Notes: generated by a model from the letters alone, not told the origin. A DNA stretch of 64,000 nucleotides from Oreohelix idahoensis (GCA_024509875.1 JAMPIV010019853.1:44205-108204); one strand, 5' to 3'. Positions 1-10,681 are shown, counted from the first letter of the stretch. Made by a program: numbers and translations.

Positions 1-2180
1 ACTGTGACACTCACATACATATAACACTCCAAAGGATATCTTAAAGGAGTCACTGATAACTTTTCAAATAACAATATGTATTCATTGCTGTTATGAATGA
101 ATATGTGTCCTGATTCAAATACAAAGGGAACCAGGAATCACAATCAATTTTACTTACATGTTATATGTACAGAATTTATCAATATGAATATTGTAATGAC
201 ATATATTATTAAAAGTATCCTATGTGTGTCAGTTGTGTAGTAGTAATATGAGGTAATACTGGTTTTGTTTTGTTCAAGCTCTGTTGGTATTTGTCATCAT
301 GACTTCAATAGTTTGTCTTTATGGGAACTATTATTGGAGATGTTCTCAGTTCCTGATATTAACACAATTTAATTCCCCTCTTAATGTTATTTTTACAAGG
401 TCATTTTAAGCTGGGGGTACATAATTTTGAGCTCAGCTGGCCACATCAGCTTATCTTGCGTGATGGCGGCAGGAACAGACTCCTCTGCTCGATTCTCCCC
501 TCGGCTCTGGAGACACCTCACTGATAGCTAAATGGACCAAGGAGTATGCTGTCCGACTCTGGATTCAGCAAAGCTCTGACCAGGTGCTGCTCAATACCAT
601 CAAGACCACGGTCCCTGAAAACAAGAAGGATGTACCTTCTACTTCATAACTAATTTATACTCTCTTTTTACACTGAGCACAATACATCACAAACATTGAG
701 TTCAGAGCGTTAGGCCAACTGTCTGCTTCATCTGAAATACTTTATACCAGTATTTACCTCCTTAATGGTTACTACGCCTCTGCACTTCCAGCATTATTTC
801 TGTCTAATCAATAATCTAGGTGTCAGTGTACTGTTTGGCCATTCCATGCAGTTTTACTTTCCTCCGACACCTTCTGTTCAGGCTGGAGCATTATAGGCTT
901 TACATCATGTTTGCTACTGAACTACACATATATACAGGCATAAATTAACAATTCACATTCAATTTTCATTAAAAGATACTGAATGTTTCAAGCTTACCAC
1001 AATTCATGGAAACAAACACAGATACGTTGATTAGCAATGAATTCTGGCACAACTACTGGCACAAATTCCCATCTGCTTATGTTCCAGGCTTTTATTTAGC
1101 AAAAATATGAGCTGGCTTCAACGCACTGTTGCTTTATCAAGCTTATTTGACTAGTGGTCTCGAACTAACGCTCCTAAGTGAGTATATCAGCGAGTCTAGC
1201 CAATGGAGCCACGTTTCGACAAGTGTTTGAAAAAATTTTAACTTCCTACGTCTCCCCTAACAACCAAAGATAGTATTTATAGCCCGACTAATCGTGTTTA
1301 GCCTTACATATCATTCCAGCCAATCAGTTCAAATGTAACTTGTGGCCCATTTCCCGTACAATGGTGGTGTAAAAAAATCTACCACTGAGCGATTCTGATT
1401 TTGGGTGTTGTCTGACAGCACCATCATTTTATTTTGGCTATAACTTGTTAATTCCTAGACTATTTGCATAACGCCGTACATATTCTTTGTCAGCAAACCC
1501 TAAGGAACCCAATATATATATATTTAATAGAGCTAAGTGGCTGCGTTCAAAATATGCAATTTCTTCTACCTCCTGTTTCGAAGATGTGCTGTCTGGGTAC
1601 TGTAATGTTTTCAAACGTAAACCCATATAATGTTATCTTTTCTAATAAGCGTTTTTCGTGATTTTAAAACCTAACTCTGGGAAGGGTAGTGAATTTATCA
1701 CTGTCCGTCCGAAAAAGTTAGTGCATGTGGCCTTACACGCGTGATAGTAGTAATTGTGTATCGCGTTACGCTTGTTGGGGGTGGCATTAATAGCGAGACG
1801 CGTGTTTAATTTTGCATGCGTTCCTGATTTTATTCGCCCCTCTCTCTTTCTATTTGAGTCCATCTGTTCGTTCGTTTTGGTAACGTAATATAATTAATGT
1901 TAGGATTAATTTAGGTCATTACGCAGTCTGCCTCTCAATGTTTTTCTTAGAAATACAGCACACGTTTCATTGAAGAAAGCGGGTAATAATACAGTAGGCT
2001 TTTACTATCAACGTGAAAGCGTTACAATTTGCAGACGAAGCAGAAAACAAGGGGGATTTCGAGTACATTCCTTGTGACAGCACTGTTATTTTACCATTGC
2101 TCTTTTCTTTATTATATGTATTTATTAGGCTTTATATTTACTTGATAATTTATATATGTGGATTAGAATATTCCACGACA
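1..2180 (-). repeat. 3' LTR of element A, cut by the window start
   Basis: On the minus strand the LTR begins TGTCGTGGAATATTC just after the purine tract, the usual TG start. Its sequence is recognisably related, with many differences, to the LTR-like unit at 54326-56388 and its inverted partner: both share the AT-rich start, the stretch around 1420-1560 and the stretch around 200-620. By that alignment roughly 270 bases of its 3' end lie left of the window. No host gene is visible in it. Confidence 0.7.
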
Positions 2181-2191
2181 TCTCCCCTCTT
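2181..2191 (-). other. Polypurine tract of element A
   Basis: On the minus strand this reads AAGAGGGGAGA and abuts the TG of the LTR. It lies about 55 bases past the RNase H stop codon, where the plus-strand primer of an LTR retrotransposon is expected. Confidence 0.7.
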
Positions 2192-2247
2192 AAAACAGAC
2201 ATTATATGTCAGTCCTTTATTCTATATACACATAGAGAAATTTATTA

Positions 2248-2815
2248 TTAGTTCTGGGGTTTACGGTGATTCTCATCACACGGATGGCGGCTTAAGAAAT
2301 CCGCTCCCAAATTTGTTTTTCCAGATATATACTCAATGCTAAAATTATATGGAGCCAAAAGTAAAGACCATCGGAGTAACCTGGAGTTCTCATGCCTAGC
2401 CTGTGCTAGAAACGATAAAGGTTTGTGGTCTGTTTGCAACTTAAAGGCCTTCCCATACAGATAAATATTGAATTTCTTTATTGCCCATATTACTGCAAGA
2501 CATTCTTTTTCGCTAGTTGAGTAATTGATTTCAGCTTTATTCAATTTTCTGCTAGCATATGCCACTGGGCTTAATTCCCCATCCAATGCATCTGATTTCT
2601 GTAGTAGAGTTGCACCTAACCCAATATTACTTGCATCCGTCCTTACTATGAATTCTTGACTTAAGTCAGGTAATTTCAAAATGGGTTTACTTGTGAGCTT
2701 TTCCTTCAATTCTTGGTAAGTCATTTCACATTGTGGTGTCCATGTAATGCGATCTGGATGTCCTTTACGTGTCAAATCAGTTAACGGTGCACATATGGAA
2801 TTAAAGATTTTTCCT
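2248..2815 (-). pseudogene. Element A pol: RNase H domain (C-terminal pol fragment)
   Basis: The uninterrupted part (2775-2248, 175 codons) is a Ty3/gypsy RNase H domain that removes template RNA during reverse transcription. Visible landmarks are the start of the connection domain (LTDLTRKG, in frame just upstream), FIVRTDASNIGLGATL with the first catalytic Asp, SEKECLAVIWAIKKF with the catalytic Glu, LQTDHKPL with the next Asp, and the closing GADFLSRHP. It ends in a stop just before the polypurine tract, so RNase H is the last pol domain. About 230 residues of reverse transcriptase palm expected upstream are absent: the frame jumps from the RT leader to the connection region near 2810. A few extra 5' codons (2776-2815) belong to the same frame. 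Confidence 0.88.
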
Positions 2816-3475
2816 TAGCAAACGGAATCAAATATGGTTTCATACAGACAGGTGTGGGGTCTATCAGTTTCATATCATATTCCAATAGGTTTGTATGCCC
2901 TGGTCGGTCTGTTAACACCTCTGCATGATTATTTAGAACCTGTTGCACTCTCTCTTTCTGAGTTTTCGTTAAATGTGTACTGATTTTCACCTGTGCTGCT
3001 GTCTCACAGGGGTGTAATGGATACTCAAATGATGAAAGTGGTTCCTTTTTCATCTCCATGGCGATGGACAAGGTCAACAAGTGTGTCTCTTCCTGATGTT
3101 CTCTTTCCAAATATTTCTTCAGGAGATTCACATGATAGATTTTTTCTTTCCCCTTCTTATCAATCTTATAATTTGTTCTAGACACCTTCTCTAAAACTGT
3201 ATATGGACCCTGCCATCCAATTTGTAACTTATTCTGACTCCCGGGCAAAAGAAGCAGTACTTTCTCTCCCACAGCCAAATTTCTGTCTTTCGCCTTCCTG
3301 TTATAATAGGCAGCATGTTTCTTCCTGGCTTGTTTCAAATTTTCATTGGCAAGTTTCCAGCCAGTTTTTTAAACGAGTGGTCAGCTCATTCACATATTGG
3401 TATGAAGATGTAATGTTTTCCTCTGCCTTTTCATCAGTCCACGTTCTTAACAAAGCTACATATGGACCTTTAATT
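2781..3475 (-). pseudogene. Element A pol: integrase C-terminus fused to reverse transcriptase leader
   Basis: The open part (3338-2781, 185 codons) reads through two domains. Residues about 20-75 form the integrase C-terminal module with the GPY/F signature (IGWQGPYTVLEKVS, then YHVNLLKKYLER). Residues about 125-175 are the leader of a Ty3-type reverse transcriptase (LTKTQKERVQQVL, EVLTDRPGHTN, MKPYLIPFAKE). Upstream to about 3475, after a frame change, sits the end of the integrase core region (IKGPYVALLR, SSYQYVNEL), which matches element B. Finding integrase C-terminus and RT leader in one unbroken frame is the direct evidence for integrase-before-RT order. The RT palm with its YxDD motif is deleted after about residue 178. 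Confidence 0.85.
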
Positions 3476-4892
3476 GTGTGGACCTATTTGTCCATGCACC
3501 GGTATGGTCTCTTCCACTCGAAGCTTTATAGTGATGATTTTTCCTCCCAGAATTATCATTCACAAAACGACCGCTACCAATTTTTTTCTTGGGGCTGTCT
3601 CCCCACTTAAAATTCTTGATGAGAGATTTCCTCTCTACATCTTCTTCCTCCAGTTTGTTTAAGTCCGATTGAGGGATTTTCGGCTTATCCTGGGGTAAGA
3701 CATCTTTTTGCACTCTCCGCATAGTGGCCATTGTAAAACAGTTAAGTGAAGCTTGTCCGTGAAAAGGGGCTTCCCATTCCATTTGGTCCACTTTATCAAA
3801 TCTATTTTTCTTTTTATTATCAGGCCTAATTTTGCCCCGGGGCGTGTCCAGGTCCTGATCCATGTTCCCACTTGTGGGTGTTCCCTCATGTGCTATGCTA
3901 CACCTTTCTACAAAATTCTCAATGTCCCATCTTGCTTTGGGCCAATAATAATTGTGAGCCACCTTTTGAATGATGGTACCTATCTTCTCATGGTCCCCAT
4001 CTGGTTTCACATGTAGGCTCCTTATTAAGTCTGCCCTATATCTTTTAGGAAGTACCAGCTGTCCCTGACCTTTGGATCTAGCTCCAGTCTTCCTATACAT
4101 CAACTTGTTTTTCATGTAAAAATCTCCCTTGCCTGGAGTTGTATGACAAGTTGACAATTTTCTGAAACAAGGCTTGAGTGTTTTATCCCCAGCCTGTGCC
4201 TTCCTCATCTCTTCTGGAGTGGTATCTAACATAATATCCTCCTCCTGTCTTGAGGTCGACCTGACCTGAAGGGTTGCCATATACACAGGTTTCCTTCTGC
4301 AACGGTCAGTGTCATGATTGTCCATCTGACAATTCTTACACCACCTTTTTCCTTGGTTGAAAGATTTTCTTTCATCATATTTCCTTTCATCGAATTGTGG
4401 GAATTTATTTTTATTTTCATACCGTGGCCTATCAAATTGGTGCTTACCTTTATTTTGATCCTTAGGATCAAATTTATTAAAGTTCTGTGGTGCCCTAAAG
4501 TTATCCACTTGTTTCTTTTTATTACCTGTTACCTCTGCTTGAGCTGCTTGATACCTTTCAGCAACATTTAGCAACTCACCCAGCCTCTCTGCACCTTGTT
4601 CCATGAGAAACTTTCTCAGGTCTGGAGCCATGGACTCTCTTAATTGCTCTATAAGGACCATTTCCTTAAGATCTTGGGTTTTCCCCAGAGAAGTCCATTT
4701 CTCCAAGTATGTCTCTATTCGTGCAGAAAACTGGTGATAGGTTTCACCTGACAGTAGTTTAGCATTCCTAAATTTTTTCCTATAGAATTCTGCATTCTTT
4801 TCATATCTTAACAAAAGAGCCTGCTTTAGCATGTCATAATTTTCCTGATCACCTCTACTCATTTTTTGCAAAAACTTCATAAGCTGCCCCAC
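3456..4892 (-). CDS. Element A gag capsid, zinc knuckle and integrase zinc-binding region (deleted fusion)
   Basis: This 478-codon frame joins parts that are normally separate. Residues about 20-115 resemble the SCAN-like capsid of Ty3 Gag (QALLLRYEKNAEFYRKKF, ERLGELLNVAERYQ). Residues 185-198 are a CX2CX4HX4C zinc knuckle (CKNCQMDNHDTDRC). Protease should follow but is missing, and the frame goes into the integrase-proximal stretch (KTLKPCFRKLS) and the HHCC region (H294, H301, YYWP at 315-318, C331; the fourth ligand is lost). From about residue 338 to the end the sequence no longer resembles integrase, and no DDE core is seen. I read it as a deletion product with filler sequence. Its N-terminus is continued in another frame by the ORF at 5574-4855. 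Confidence 0.75.
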   Translation of the reverse strand: MGQLMKFLQKMSRGDQENYDMLKQALLLRYEKNAEFYRKKFRNAKLLSGETYHQFSARIETYLEKWTSLGKTQDLKEMVLIEQLRESMAPDLRKFLMEQGAERLGELLNVAERYQAAQAEVTGNKKKQVDNFRAPQNFNKFDPKDQNKGKHQFDRPRYENKNKFPQFDERKYDERKSFNQGKRWCKNCQMDNHDTDRCRRKPVYMATLQVRSTSRQEEDIMLDTTPEEMRKAQAGDKTLKPCFRKLSTCHTTPGKGDFYMKNKLMYRKTGARSKGQGQLVLPKRYRADLIRSLHVKPDGDHEKIGTIIQKVAHNYYWPKARWDIENFVERCSIAHEGTPTSGNMDQDLDTPRGKIRPDNKKKNRFDKVDQMEWEAPFHGQASLNCFTMATMRRVQKDVLPQDKPKIPQSDLNKLEEEDVERKSLIKNFKWGDSPKKKIGSGRFVNDNSGRKNHHYKASSGRDHTGAWTNRSTQLKVHM

Positions 4893-5574
4893 GAAGTCCC
4901 TGAGATAACTTTAAGCTCCACCTTTCTCTCTCTAACCCATACGTGGTAGCTAATAGTTCATACCTATTTAGGTAGCTCTCTATATCATCGTCTTTCTCAA
5001 CAAAATGATCTAAATGAAAATTCATAGCTGAGGTTGAGGCTCCTTGGCTAGCAGTGGCATCAGAGGCAAAGGGACTGGCACCATTTTCAGGAGCATGGCC
5101 CTGAAACTCAAACTCCCTTATTCGTAACTCATGTTCCCTTTGTAATCTCTTATCTTCTGCTTCCCTTTCTGCAGCTAATCTCTTGTCTTCCCTTTCTGCA
5201 GCTAATTTCTTCTCTTCCCTTTCTGCAGCTAATTTCTTCTCTTCCCTTTCTGCAGCTAATTTCTTCTCTTCCCTTTCTGCAGCTAATTTCTTCTCTTCCC
5301 TTTCTGCAGCCTGTCTTCTTTCCTCGGCTTCCAATGCTTTAGCCTCTTTGTCAGCCTCAATCTGCAACCTCTTAGTCTCAGCCTCAGCCTCAAATTGTAA
5401 CTTCTTAATTTCCCTTTCAGCCTCTAACTTTCTTTCGGCTTCAAACCTTCTTTCTTCACGTTCAATAAATTTGTCACATTCCGTAGTGACATAGGCAACC
5501 ATAACTTGCCCATCTAATCCTAACTCTTTTGCAGTCTGAACAGCAGCAGATCGAAACTTGGCCAGGTCCGCCAT
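4855..5574 (-). CDS. Element A gag N-terminus with repeat-encoded coiled coil
   Basis: The 239-codon frame starts at MADLAKFRSAAVQTAKELG. The same start is seen at 56601 and 58844, which supports it. Residues about 35-135 are a highly charged heptad-rich coiled coil including five or more copies of the nonapeptide AAEREEKKL. Residues about 190-235 (HLDHFVEKDDDIESYLNRYE) are the beginning of the capsid region, and a one-base frame change near 4890 carries the protein into the next ORF. Gag would assemble the particle. It lies about 180 bases downstream of the primer-binding site, the expected place for the first ORF. Confidence 0.82.
   Translation of the reverse strand: MADLAKFRSAAVQTAKELGLDGQVMVAYVTTECDKFIEREERRFEAERKLEAEREIKKLQFEAEAETKRLQIEADKEAKALEAEERRQAAEREEKKLAAEREEKKLAAEREEKKLAAEREEKKLAAEREDKRLAAEREAEDKRLQREHELRIREFEFQGHAPENGASPFASDATASQGASTSAMNFHLDHFVEKDDDIESYLNRYELLATTYGLERERWSLKLSQGLRGAAYEVFAKNE
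5160..5310 (-). repeat. 27-bp tandem repeat inside gag of element A
   Basis: About five to six near-perfect 27-bp units (plus-strand unit begins TTCCCTTTCTGCAGCTAATT) encode the nonapeptide of the Gag coiled coil without shifting frame. Element B has a different 27-bp repeat in the equivalent place. Confidence 0.88.
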
Positions 5575-5753
5575 TGTCTATCAGGTAAATTTATACAATG
5601 TCTAACCAACAATTCAATTTCTAAATATATATCTAATGGACAACACAGGCACCGTGAGCTCAACCTTATTTAATTCCACCCAAGGATACCTTTTAATTCT
5701 TATATTCCCTGAAGTGAATTACCCCCAATATTTTTAATAGGGAAAGATTCAAA

Positions 5754-5773
5754 ATCCCAAGAGCGAGACCCCA
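5754..5773 (-). other. Primer-binding site of element A
   Basis: The minus strand reads TGGGGTCTCGCTCTTGGGAT, starting with TGG to pair with a tRNA CCA end. It lies five bases after a putative LTR end (CACCACA). The palindrome copy has the related TGGGGACCTGGTTTCCGG at the same place. The pattern resembles tRNA-Pro-type binding sites, but the tRNA is not certain. Confidence 0.6.
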
Positions 5774-5795
5774 ATATATGTGGTGAAGTGGGATC

Positions 5796-7335
5796 CATAA
5801 CTATTCAAATTATTATCCAACTGTTAAAACCTAAAGTGATTATAAAATTGTGTTATTTGTAATGTTACAAATTTAACTTCGATTTAATCATTTTAAAGTT
5901 ACTGCATCTTTGTCTCAGTCAAATTACTACACACTCTAAAGAGAGATATACTAGAATAATAGAATTCCACTGAGTAAATCATGGGTGGGGGCTTAAACGG
6001 GCTGAAAGTAATAAGTGTTTTAATCCTCCACAAAAGCGTCGGCAGAATTATAGAGTTAAAATACTCAGCCAAAGCAGTATTGTTCTCGTGTAACCGCTGG
6101 GAACGGCACTAAATAACAATATGTAACCGTGGTGGCTGGTTACTGCATCAAATAATCTTATGTGACCGCTGTAACAATCTATCCAGGTGATATGCCAAAC
6201 CTTCACACCATGCAGACCTTTTGTCACAGGGGGTACATATTTCTTCTAAGTTTAATGATATTGAATTTCCTAGTGATCGTAGTGTTTACTGGTTTACTTA
6301 TATATCTTGTGGGTGGTAACTGGCGACTGCCAGAGGTGGAGTTACCTAAATGAATGTTGGTTCAAGACCAGGTCCTTTCTACTCTCGTAAGTTGTCAGTG
6401 ATCATTTGTATCTTCTTAGTGCTTCCATACATTAGTAAGTAACAGCAATAAATCATGGAAAACTGTTTATTAGTAGAGTCCAAGGGACTGAAGGCATGGT
6501 TAAATACAAAACTCAATAACCTGGCTATCAGCGGCCAGAACGCCTGTGGGTTACATGAATCGTAGGGTCTCTGCAAAAGGACATCATCATAACAACATGT
6601 CTGCTTGACTCTGCTAACTATGTCGATAGGCTTTTGCCTAGAGTCTCAATATACATTTCATAGCAGACTAGTCATTCTAATAGAAAAAATGGTTCTCATA
6701 CAAACCATGTGAACACATCCCACAAAACTGGAAAAACTCAGTCTCCTCGAATAACATACTTGTGAAAAACATTGAATCTTTCAGTGGTCAGGCATTTCCT
6801 CGACCAGAGGTTAACCCCACAACCTTTTTAAAAAAAACACGGGGCAGCACTAAGGTATTCAACCTTCTCCCGTGAACACGTCTGCCTTACTGGAGGTGAA
6901 CTCCGTGACTCAGCTGTGTTCTTACTGCGGTGGTCAAAAATAGCTATCGTCGATTTCATTGGTCAAGCTCGACAAGTGAAGTTATCTTACTAACTAATCT
7001 TGCTCAAGATCTTTAGCTATTCTTATATTACTATTTAACGTGCTAGCTAGCGTTAACACAGGCCATCCGGTGACACTCGCTTATTCTGAATATCTTGTGA
7101 AGACTCCCTGGAGATATAAGCGTTTTGTTTCTTCTATTTACATATCTGCCAAGAGTCATTTTGTGCGAAGGTAGATATCTTTGAAGCCCATATTAGATAC
7201 TTTTGAGTTTTGGCCACTGTTGGACCCACTACTGCAAAGCAAGGGAGGTAATACCGTCACCCGGCACTTGGACTTTAACAACTGGTTCAGAAACAAGAAT
7301 AAAGGAATGATAAATGAGATGTCACAGAAAGATTA
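5796..7335. other. No recognisable gene or element
   Basis: Apart from about 16 bases at its left edge that match an LTR end, I could not place this stretch. It shows no convincing ORF, no tandem repeat and no similarity to the left LTR of element A. It may be host intergenic DNA or an unrelated 5' LTR. Confidence 0.4.
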
Positions 7336-7337
7336 AC

Positions 7338-7505
7338 AGCATAGCAGACATAAATTTATAATAAATAAACAGATCAGATACACAGTCAGAAGTGCTATAG
7401 GACCAAATGATGATCTTCTCACAATAATAAAGTGACGAAATCTGACGTGGTCTGGTCACGTGTCAAGATCTCATGGGCAACAAGAAATTGTTCTTCACCT
7501 CATAG
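7338..7505 (+). pseudogene. LINE reverse-transcriptase C-terminal relic
   Basis: With one stop codon ignored the plus strand reads AIGPNDDLLTIIK then RNLTWSGHVSRS. This is the tail region of LINE reverse transcriptases, where an R-x-L-x-W-x-GHV motif is common. A second relic of the same family lies at 8112-8245. Confidence 0.6.
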
Positions 7506-7899
7506 TATCAGTGGTTTCTTGACCACTTTTGTCTACTAGTTAGTCATACGTCACTGATGTAACCAACAGATCCATAGACATGATTAATGGTTGAGAGGGG
7601 CGCAATGCTAGCAAATGTAGCAACAACTTTTATAACAGTTAACACGTACAACCCCCCGCCCCCGACAATAAAAAACAAATATTCAGAATATATCTTGAAC
7701 AAACCAATGTGACATCATCACTAACAAGCGATTATCACGGATCTCTGTAACGTACTTTATTAGTGCCAGTTCCAGACAAAAGCTTCTACATCCAACCCTG
7801 TGATGTATTTGAGTACCGTGTAGACCTCTATGTTTGACGATAATCACAAAGTTAAAGAAAGTATTTGTATTTAATTGTTTCAACCTGACCACACAATAC

Positions 7900-8015
7900 G
7901 TGAGGTAGACATGGACAGACCTTGAACTGATGGCACGTGACAGGAGGACTGTGCATGTGTTTGTTGAAGGTCATTGCTCCCTGAGGAGCTAAAGGGTGTT
8001 GATTGATTGATACAT
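7900..8015 (+). mobile_element. 3' end relic of an RTE-like LINE
   Basis: The stretch ending in GGAGCTAAAGGGTG and the tail TTGATTGATTGAT matches the 3' end of the RTE-like copy at 40032-42490, read in the opposite orientation there. It includes the same motif around GCATGTGTTTGTTGAAGG. Only the last hundred or so bases are present, as in 5'-truncated LINE insertions. Confidence 0.65.
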
Positions 8016-8111
8016 TATGTACATGTGAGACAATGAGATTCCATGAGCCTACCTGTATAATCTGAAACTGGAAACAATACAGGAAATATATATGATATGT
8101 TACAGAAAGGC

Positions 8112-8245
8112 CATCGGCAAATCTGACATGGATCGTATTAAACTTGAACAGATTAGACATAAAGTTAGAAATGTTATAGGACCATATGATGACTAACTCA
8201 CAACATTAAAGTGACGGAAGCTGACATGGTATGGCCACATATGTG
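8112..8245 (+). pseudogene. LINE reverse-transcriptase C-terminal relic, second copy
   Basis: The frame reads QIRHKVRNVIGPYDD, stop, LTTLK, stop, RKLTWYGHI. It aligns with the relic at 7338-7505 (IGP-x-DD, R-x-LTW-x-GH), so the two are diverged copies of one LINE family. Confidence 0.6.
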
Positions 8246-8883
8246 CTACCAAAAACACTACAGACACAACCACCGAAGACACTCACATACACTAGTCACA
8301 ATCAAAATAAATGTATACAAAGATTTCTTTTCGTGTCCTCTTTAAAACCTTCAGGGACATAAATTTATTCAATCCAAGGTAAACAATTTAAATAAGACAT
8401 AAAATGCTAAACTGAATAATACCTTTCTCTTCTTTTATTTAACTTTATCTAGATAACTTTTAAATTATAAAGAACAAATAAGAGTACGTTTTACTAATTT
8501 ATACAATTGGCAAATTTTTAAAATTATTTAAATATTTTGGGTTGTACTTTAAAAACATAATAAAATTTATTCACTTGGTGCACATATTTATGTAGTGAGC
8601 ACTTATCTCCTGTGCCACTTTTAATGATAATCTTAGACGAAAACAGCCTCTATTGTCTTTTATATTTGAATATGCGCCCTAATATAACCAACAAGGTTGA
8701 ACGGGACTCGCCTCGCCTAACGAGGCAAAACTTTATTTTTAAATAAAAAATGGTACCGGTTGATCCTCATTAGCCGGTTCGCAGATTTTCAAACCAAAAT
8801 GTTCCATGAGCGCTAACAGACGCTCTTCATCCATCTTTTCAACACACTGTATGACAAAACACACCAGTCAACGGTCAGCGCTT

Positions 8884-9060
8884 TTACAACGTTAATTTTC
8901 TTTTCATTCCTAGGTTGTCTAGGACCTCTTTATATGTGCTCTCTGTCCACGAGGTATCCCATATTCTTCTAAATATCAACATCTCGAAGACCATAATTCT
9001 TTCTCTCAACTGCTCGTTGTCAAGAGATTGATAAAGAGCGATGATAAAAGAAATCTCTTT
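8884..9060 (-). pseudogene. LINE reverse-transcriptase C-terminal relic (minus strand)
   Basis: The C-terminal part of a 91-codon frame reads FEMLIFRRIWDTSWTE then EVLDNLGMKRKL. This fits the FEM-YRR-ISWT-EVL block of RTE-type reverse transcriptase tails. The N-terminal third of that frame runs into the 57-bp array and is not LINE-like. Confidence 0.55.
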
Positions 9061-9134
9061 ACAGAGCGCAACGAATATTTCCCCTTCTGAACGCATGCTT
9101 CGGCCCCTGTACATCGCTGATGGAACACTTCTGC

Positions 9135-9419
9135 GAGAAAATATACGAGATAACAGCATAAATGGCTAAGATATTTTCATTGACAATGATGGAGCAAATA
9201 TACGAGATAACAGCATACATGTCTAAGATATTAGCATTGACAGTGATGGAGCAAATTTACGAGATAACAGCATGAATCTCTAAGACATTAGCATTGACAA
9301 CCACAGAGCTAATATACGAGATAACAACATGAATCTCTAAGACATTAGTATTGATAACGAAAGAGGAGATATATGAGATAACAGCATGAATCTCTAAGAC
9401 AGTAACATTGACAACTGTG
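9135..9419 (+). repeat. 57-bp minisatellite, first block
   Basis: About five diverged units of 57 bp with the core ATATACGAGATAACAGCAT and a CTAAGACATTAGCATTGACA stretch. The array continues at 10060-10681 after unrelated sequence. Confidence 0.88.
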
Positions 9420-10059
9420 ACCGCTTGACCTTTCACGCTAGCATTATCCCCTCTACTTCCACGCTAAGCATTTATATGTGCTAGAAGATGCTACATGTAA
9501 GAATAACAGACCTTAAAAGCAAATAAGACGTTTTTACACAAAACGCAGTATTCATTCAAAGTTCAGTTGCTGTTACTGCTCTGACAGGGCAAACGTAGGT
9601 CAATCACAGGTAATAATGAATGGGTTTTATAAGCGCGAAAGTGGGAAATGAATGTTTGTGTGATCTGGGTTTTTTTAATCCTAATGTTAAGTTGGAAAAG
9701 ATCACACATGTGAAAATAAAGTCGAAATAACAGATTGTCGTGTGTAAAAAGGTCGAAAAGCTGAGGAACGGAGTGCAAATGTTAACTATTGTGTCGTGTG
9801 GAAAAAAGGACGGGTCGTGTGAACAAAGGCGGGAAAAAAGAAGAAATAGTATAAATAGAAGAACATTCCTGGGTTGAAACAAATAACAAAAGGTCAAGTA
9901 TCACCATCTCTGGCGGAACGCCAGTCAGCACTCGAACCACCACAACATATGAAGGATTAACTCTGACTACATAAAATCTATATAACTACTAGTGCCGCAT
10001 TCAACTGACGCGGGCACATATCTTCAAATTGATGCCGTAACCAGCTCGGTTACACAACG
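9420..10059. other. Unrecognised sequence between two blocks of one minisatellite
   Basis: No ORF, repeat or known element is visible. Because the same 57-bp array flanks both sides, it may be an insertion into the array or a diverged spacer. Confidence 0.4.
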
Positions 10060-10681
10060 CCAGAGCTAATATACGAGATAACAACAAGAATCTCTTAGAA
10101 TTGACAACGACAGAGCTAATATACGAGATAACAACATGAATCTATAGGACATTAACATTGACAACGACAGAGGAGATATACAAGACAATAACATGAGTCT
10201 CTAAGACATTCCCAACGGGCTGATCACCCGTTTGCCAGTCACTTTGATTACGGAAACAACAACAAACGGATTGATTTGTCGTTGCCCTAAAGACGCCATT
10301 AGGCGTGATGGGAACAACGGCAAAGAAAATCTATTCGCTGTTGCCCTTAAGACGCCACTAGGCGTAATGGCCACTGCTGACTGCTTTGCCGGTCGTTGGC
10401 TAAGGACGGAAGAAGAAGACTAAAACATTAACATTGACAACAACAGAGCTAATATACGAGATAACAACACGAATCTTTAAGACATTAACATTGACAACGA
10501 CGGAGGAGATATACGAGATAACAACATGAAGCTTTAAGACATTAACATTGACAACGACGGAGGAGATATACGAGATAACAACATGAAGCTTTAAGACATT
10601 AGCATTGACAACGACAGAGCTAATATACGAGGTAACAACATGAAGCTTTAAGACATTAGCATTGACAACGACACAGCAAAT
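10060..10681 (+). repeat. 57-bp minisatellite, second block, with an RTE-like insert
   Basis: Units like those at 9135-9419 (GAGCTAATATACGAGATAAC core) occupy 10060-10210 and 10420-10681. They are interrupted by a 209-bp LINE tail. Units close to the right end are the most alike, suggesting recent local expansion. Confidence 0.85.
10211..10419 (+). mobile_element. 5'-truncated RTE-like LINE tail with target-site duplication
   Basis: The insert contains the same 3' sequence as the RTE-like fragment at 28390-28480 (ACGCCACTAGGCGT, GACTGCTTTG, then a GAA-rich tail). It is flanked by CTAAGACATT at 10201-10210 and CTAAAACATT at 10420-10429, a 10-bp duplication with one mismatch inside the minisatellite unit. 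Confidence 0.75.

Larger units (their letters stand above)
1..5795 (-). mobile_element. Element A: internally deleted Gmr1-like Ty3/gypsy LTR retrotransposon
   Basis: Reading right to left the remains are: primer-binding site (5754-5773), gag (5574 to about 4270), integrase zinc-binding region (about 4150-3900), unrelated filler, integrase C-terminal module running directly into the reverse transcriptase leader (3338-2781), RNase H (2775-2248), polypurine tract (2181-2191) and LTR (2180 leftward past the window edge). Integrase ahead of reverse transcriptase is the Gmr1-type order known from some Ty3-like elements. Protease, integrase core and reverse transcriptase palm are missing, so the copy is dead. 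A complete 5' LTR is not recognisable right of about 5795. Confidence 0.82.

Noticed and set aside
5183..5494. 103-codon plus-strand frame with SLSAANFFS repeats
   Set aside because: Antisense shadow of the gag coiled-coil repeat of element A; the same applies to 20094-20396.
6162..6353. 63-codon frame with a hydrophobic stretch like a membrane segment
   Set aside because: Short, isolated, no supporting homology or splice context; expected by chance in AT-rich DNA.
5779..7335. A complete 5' LTR for element A
   Set aside because: Only about 16 bases at the edge match an LTR end; the rest does not resemble the LTR at 1-2180 or at 54326.
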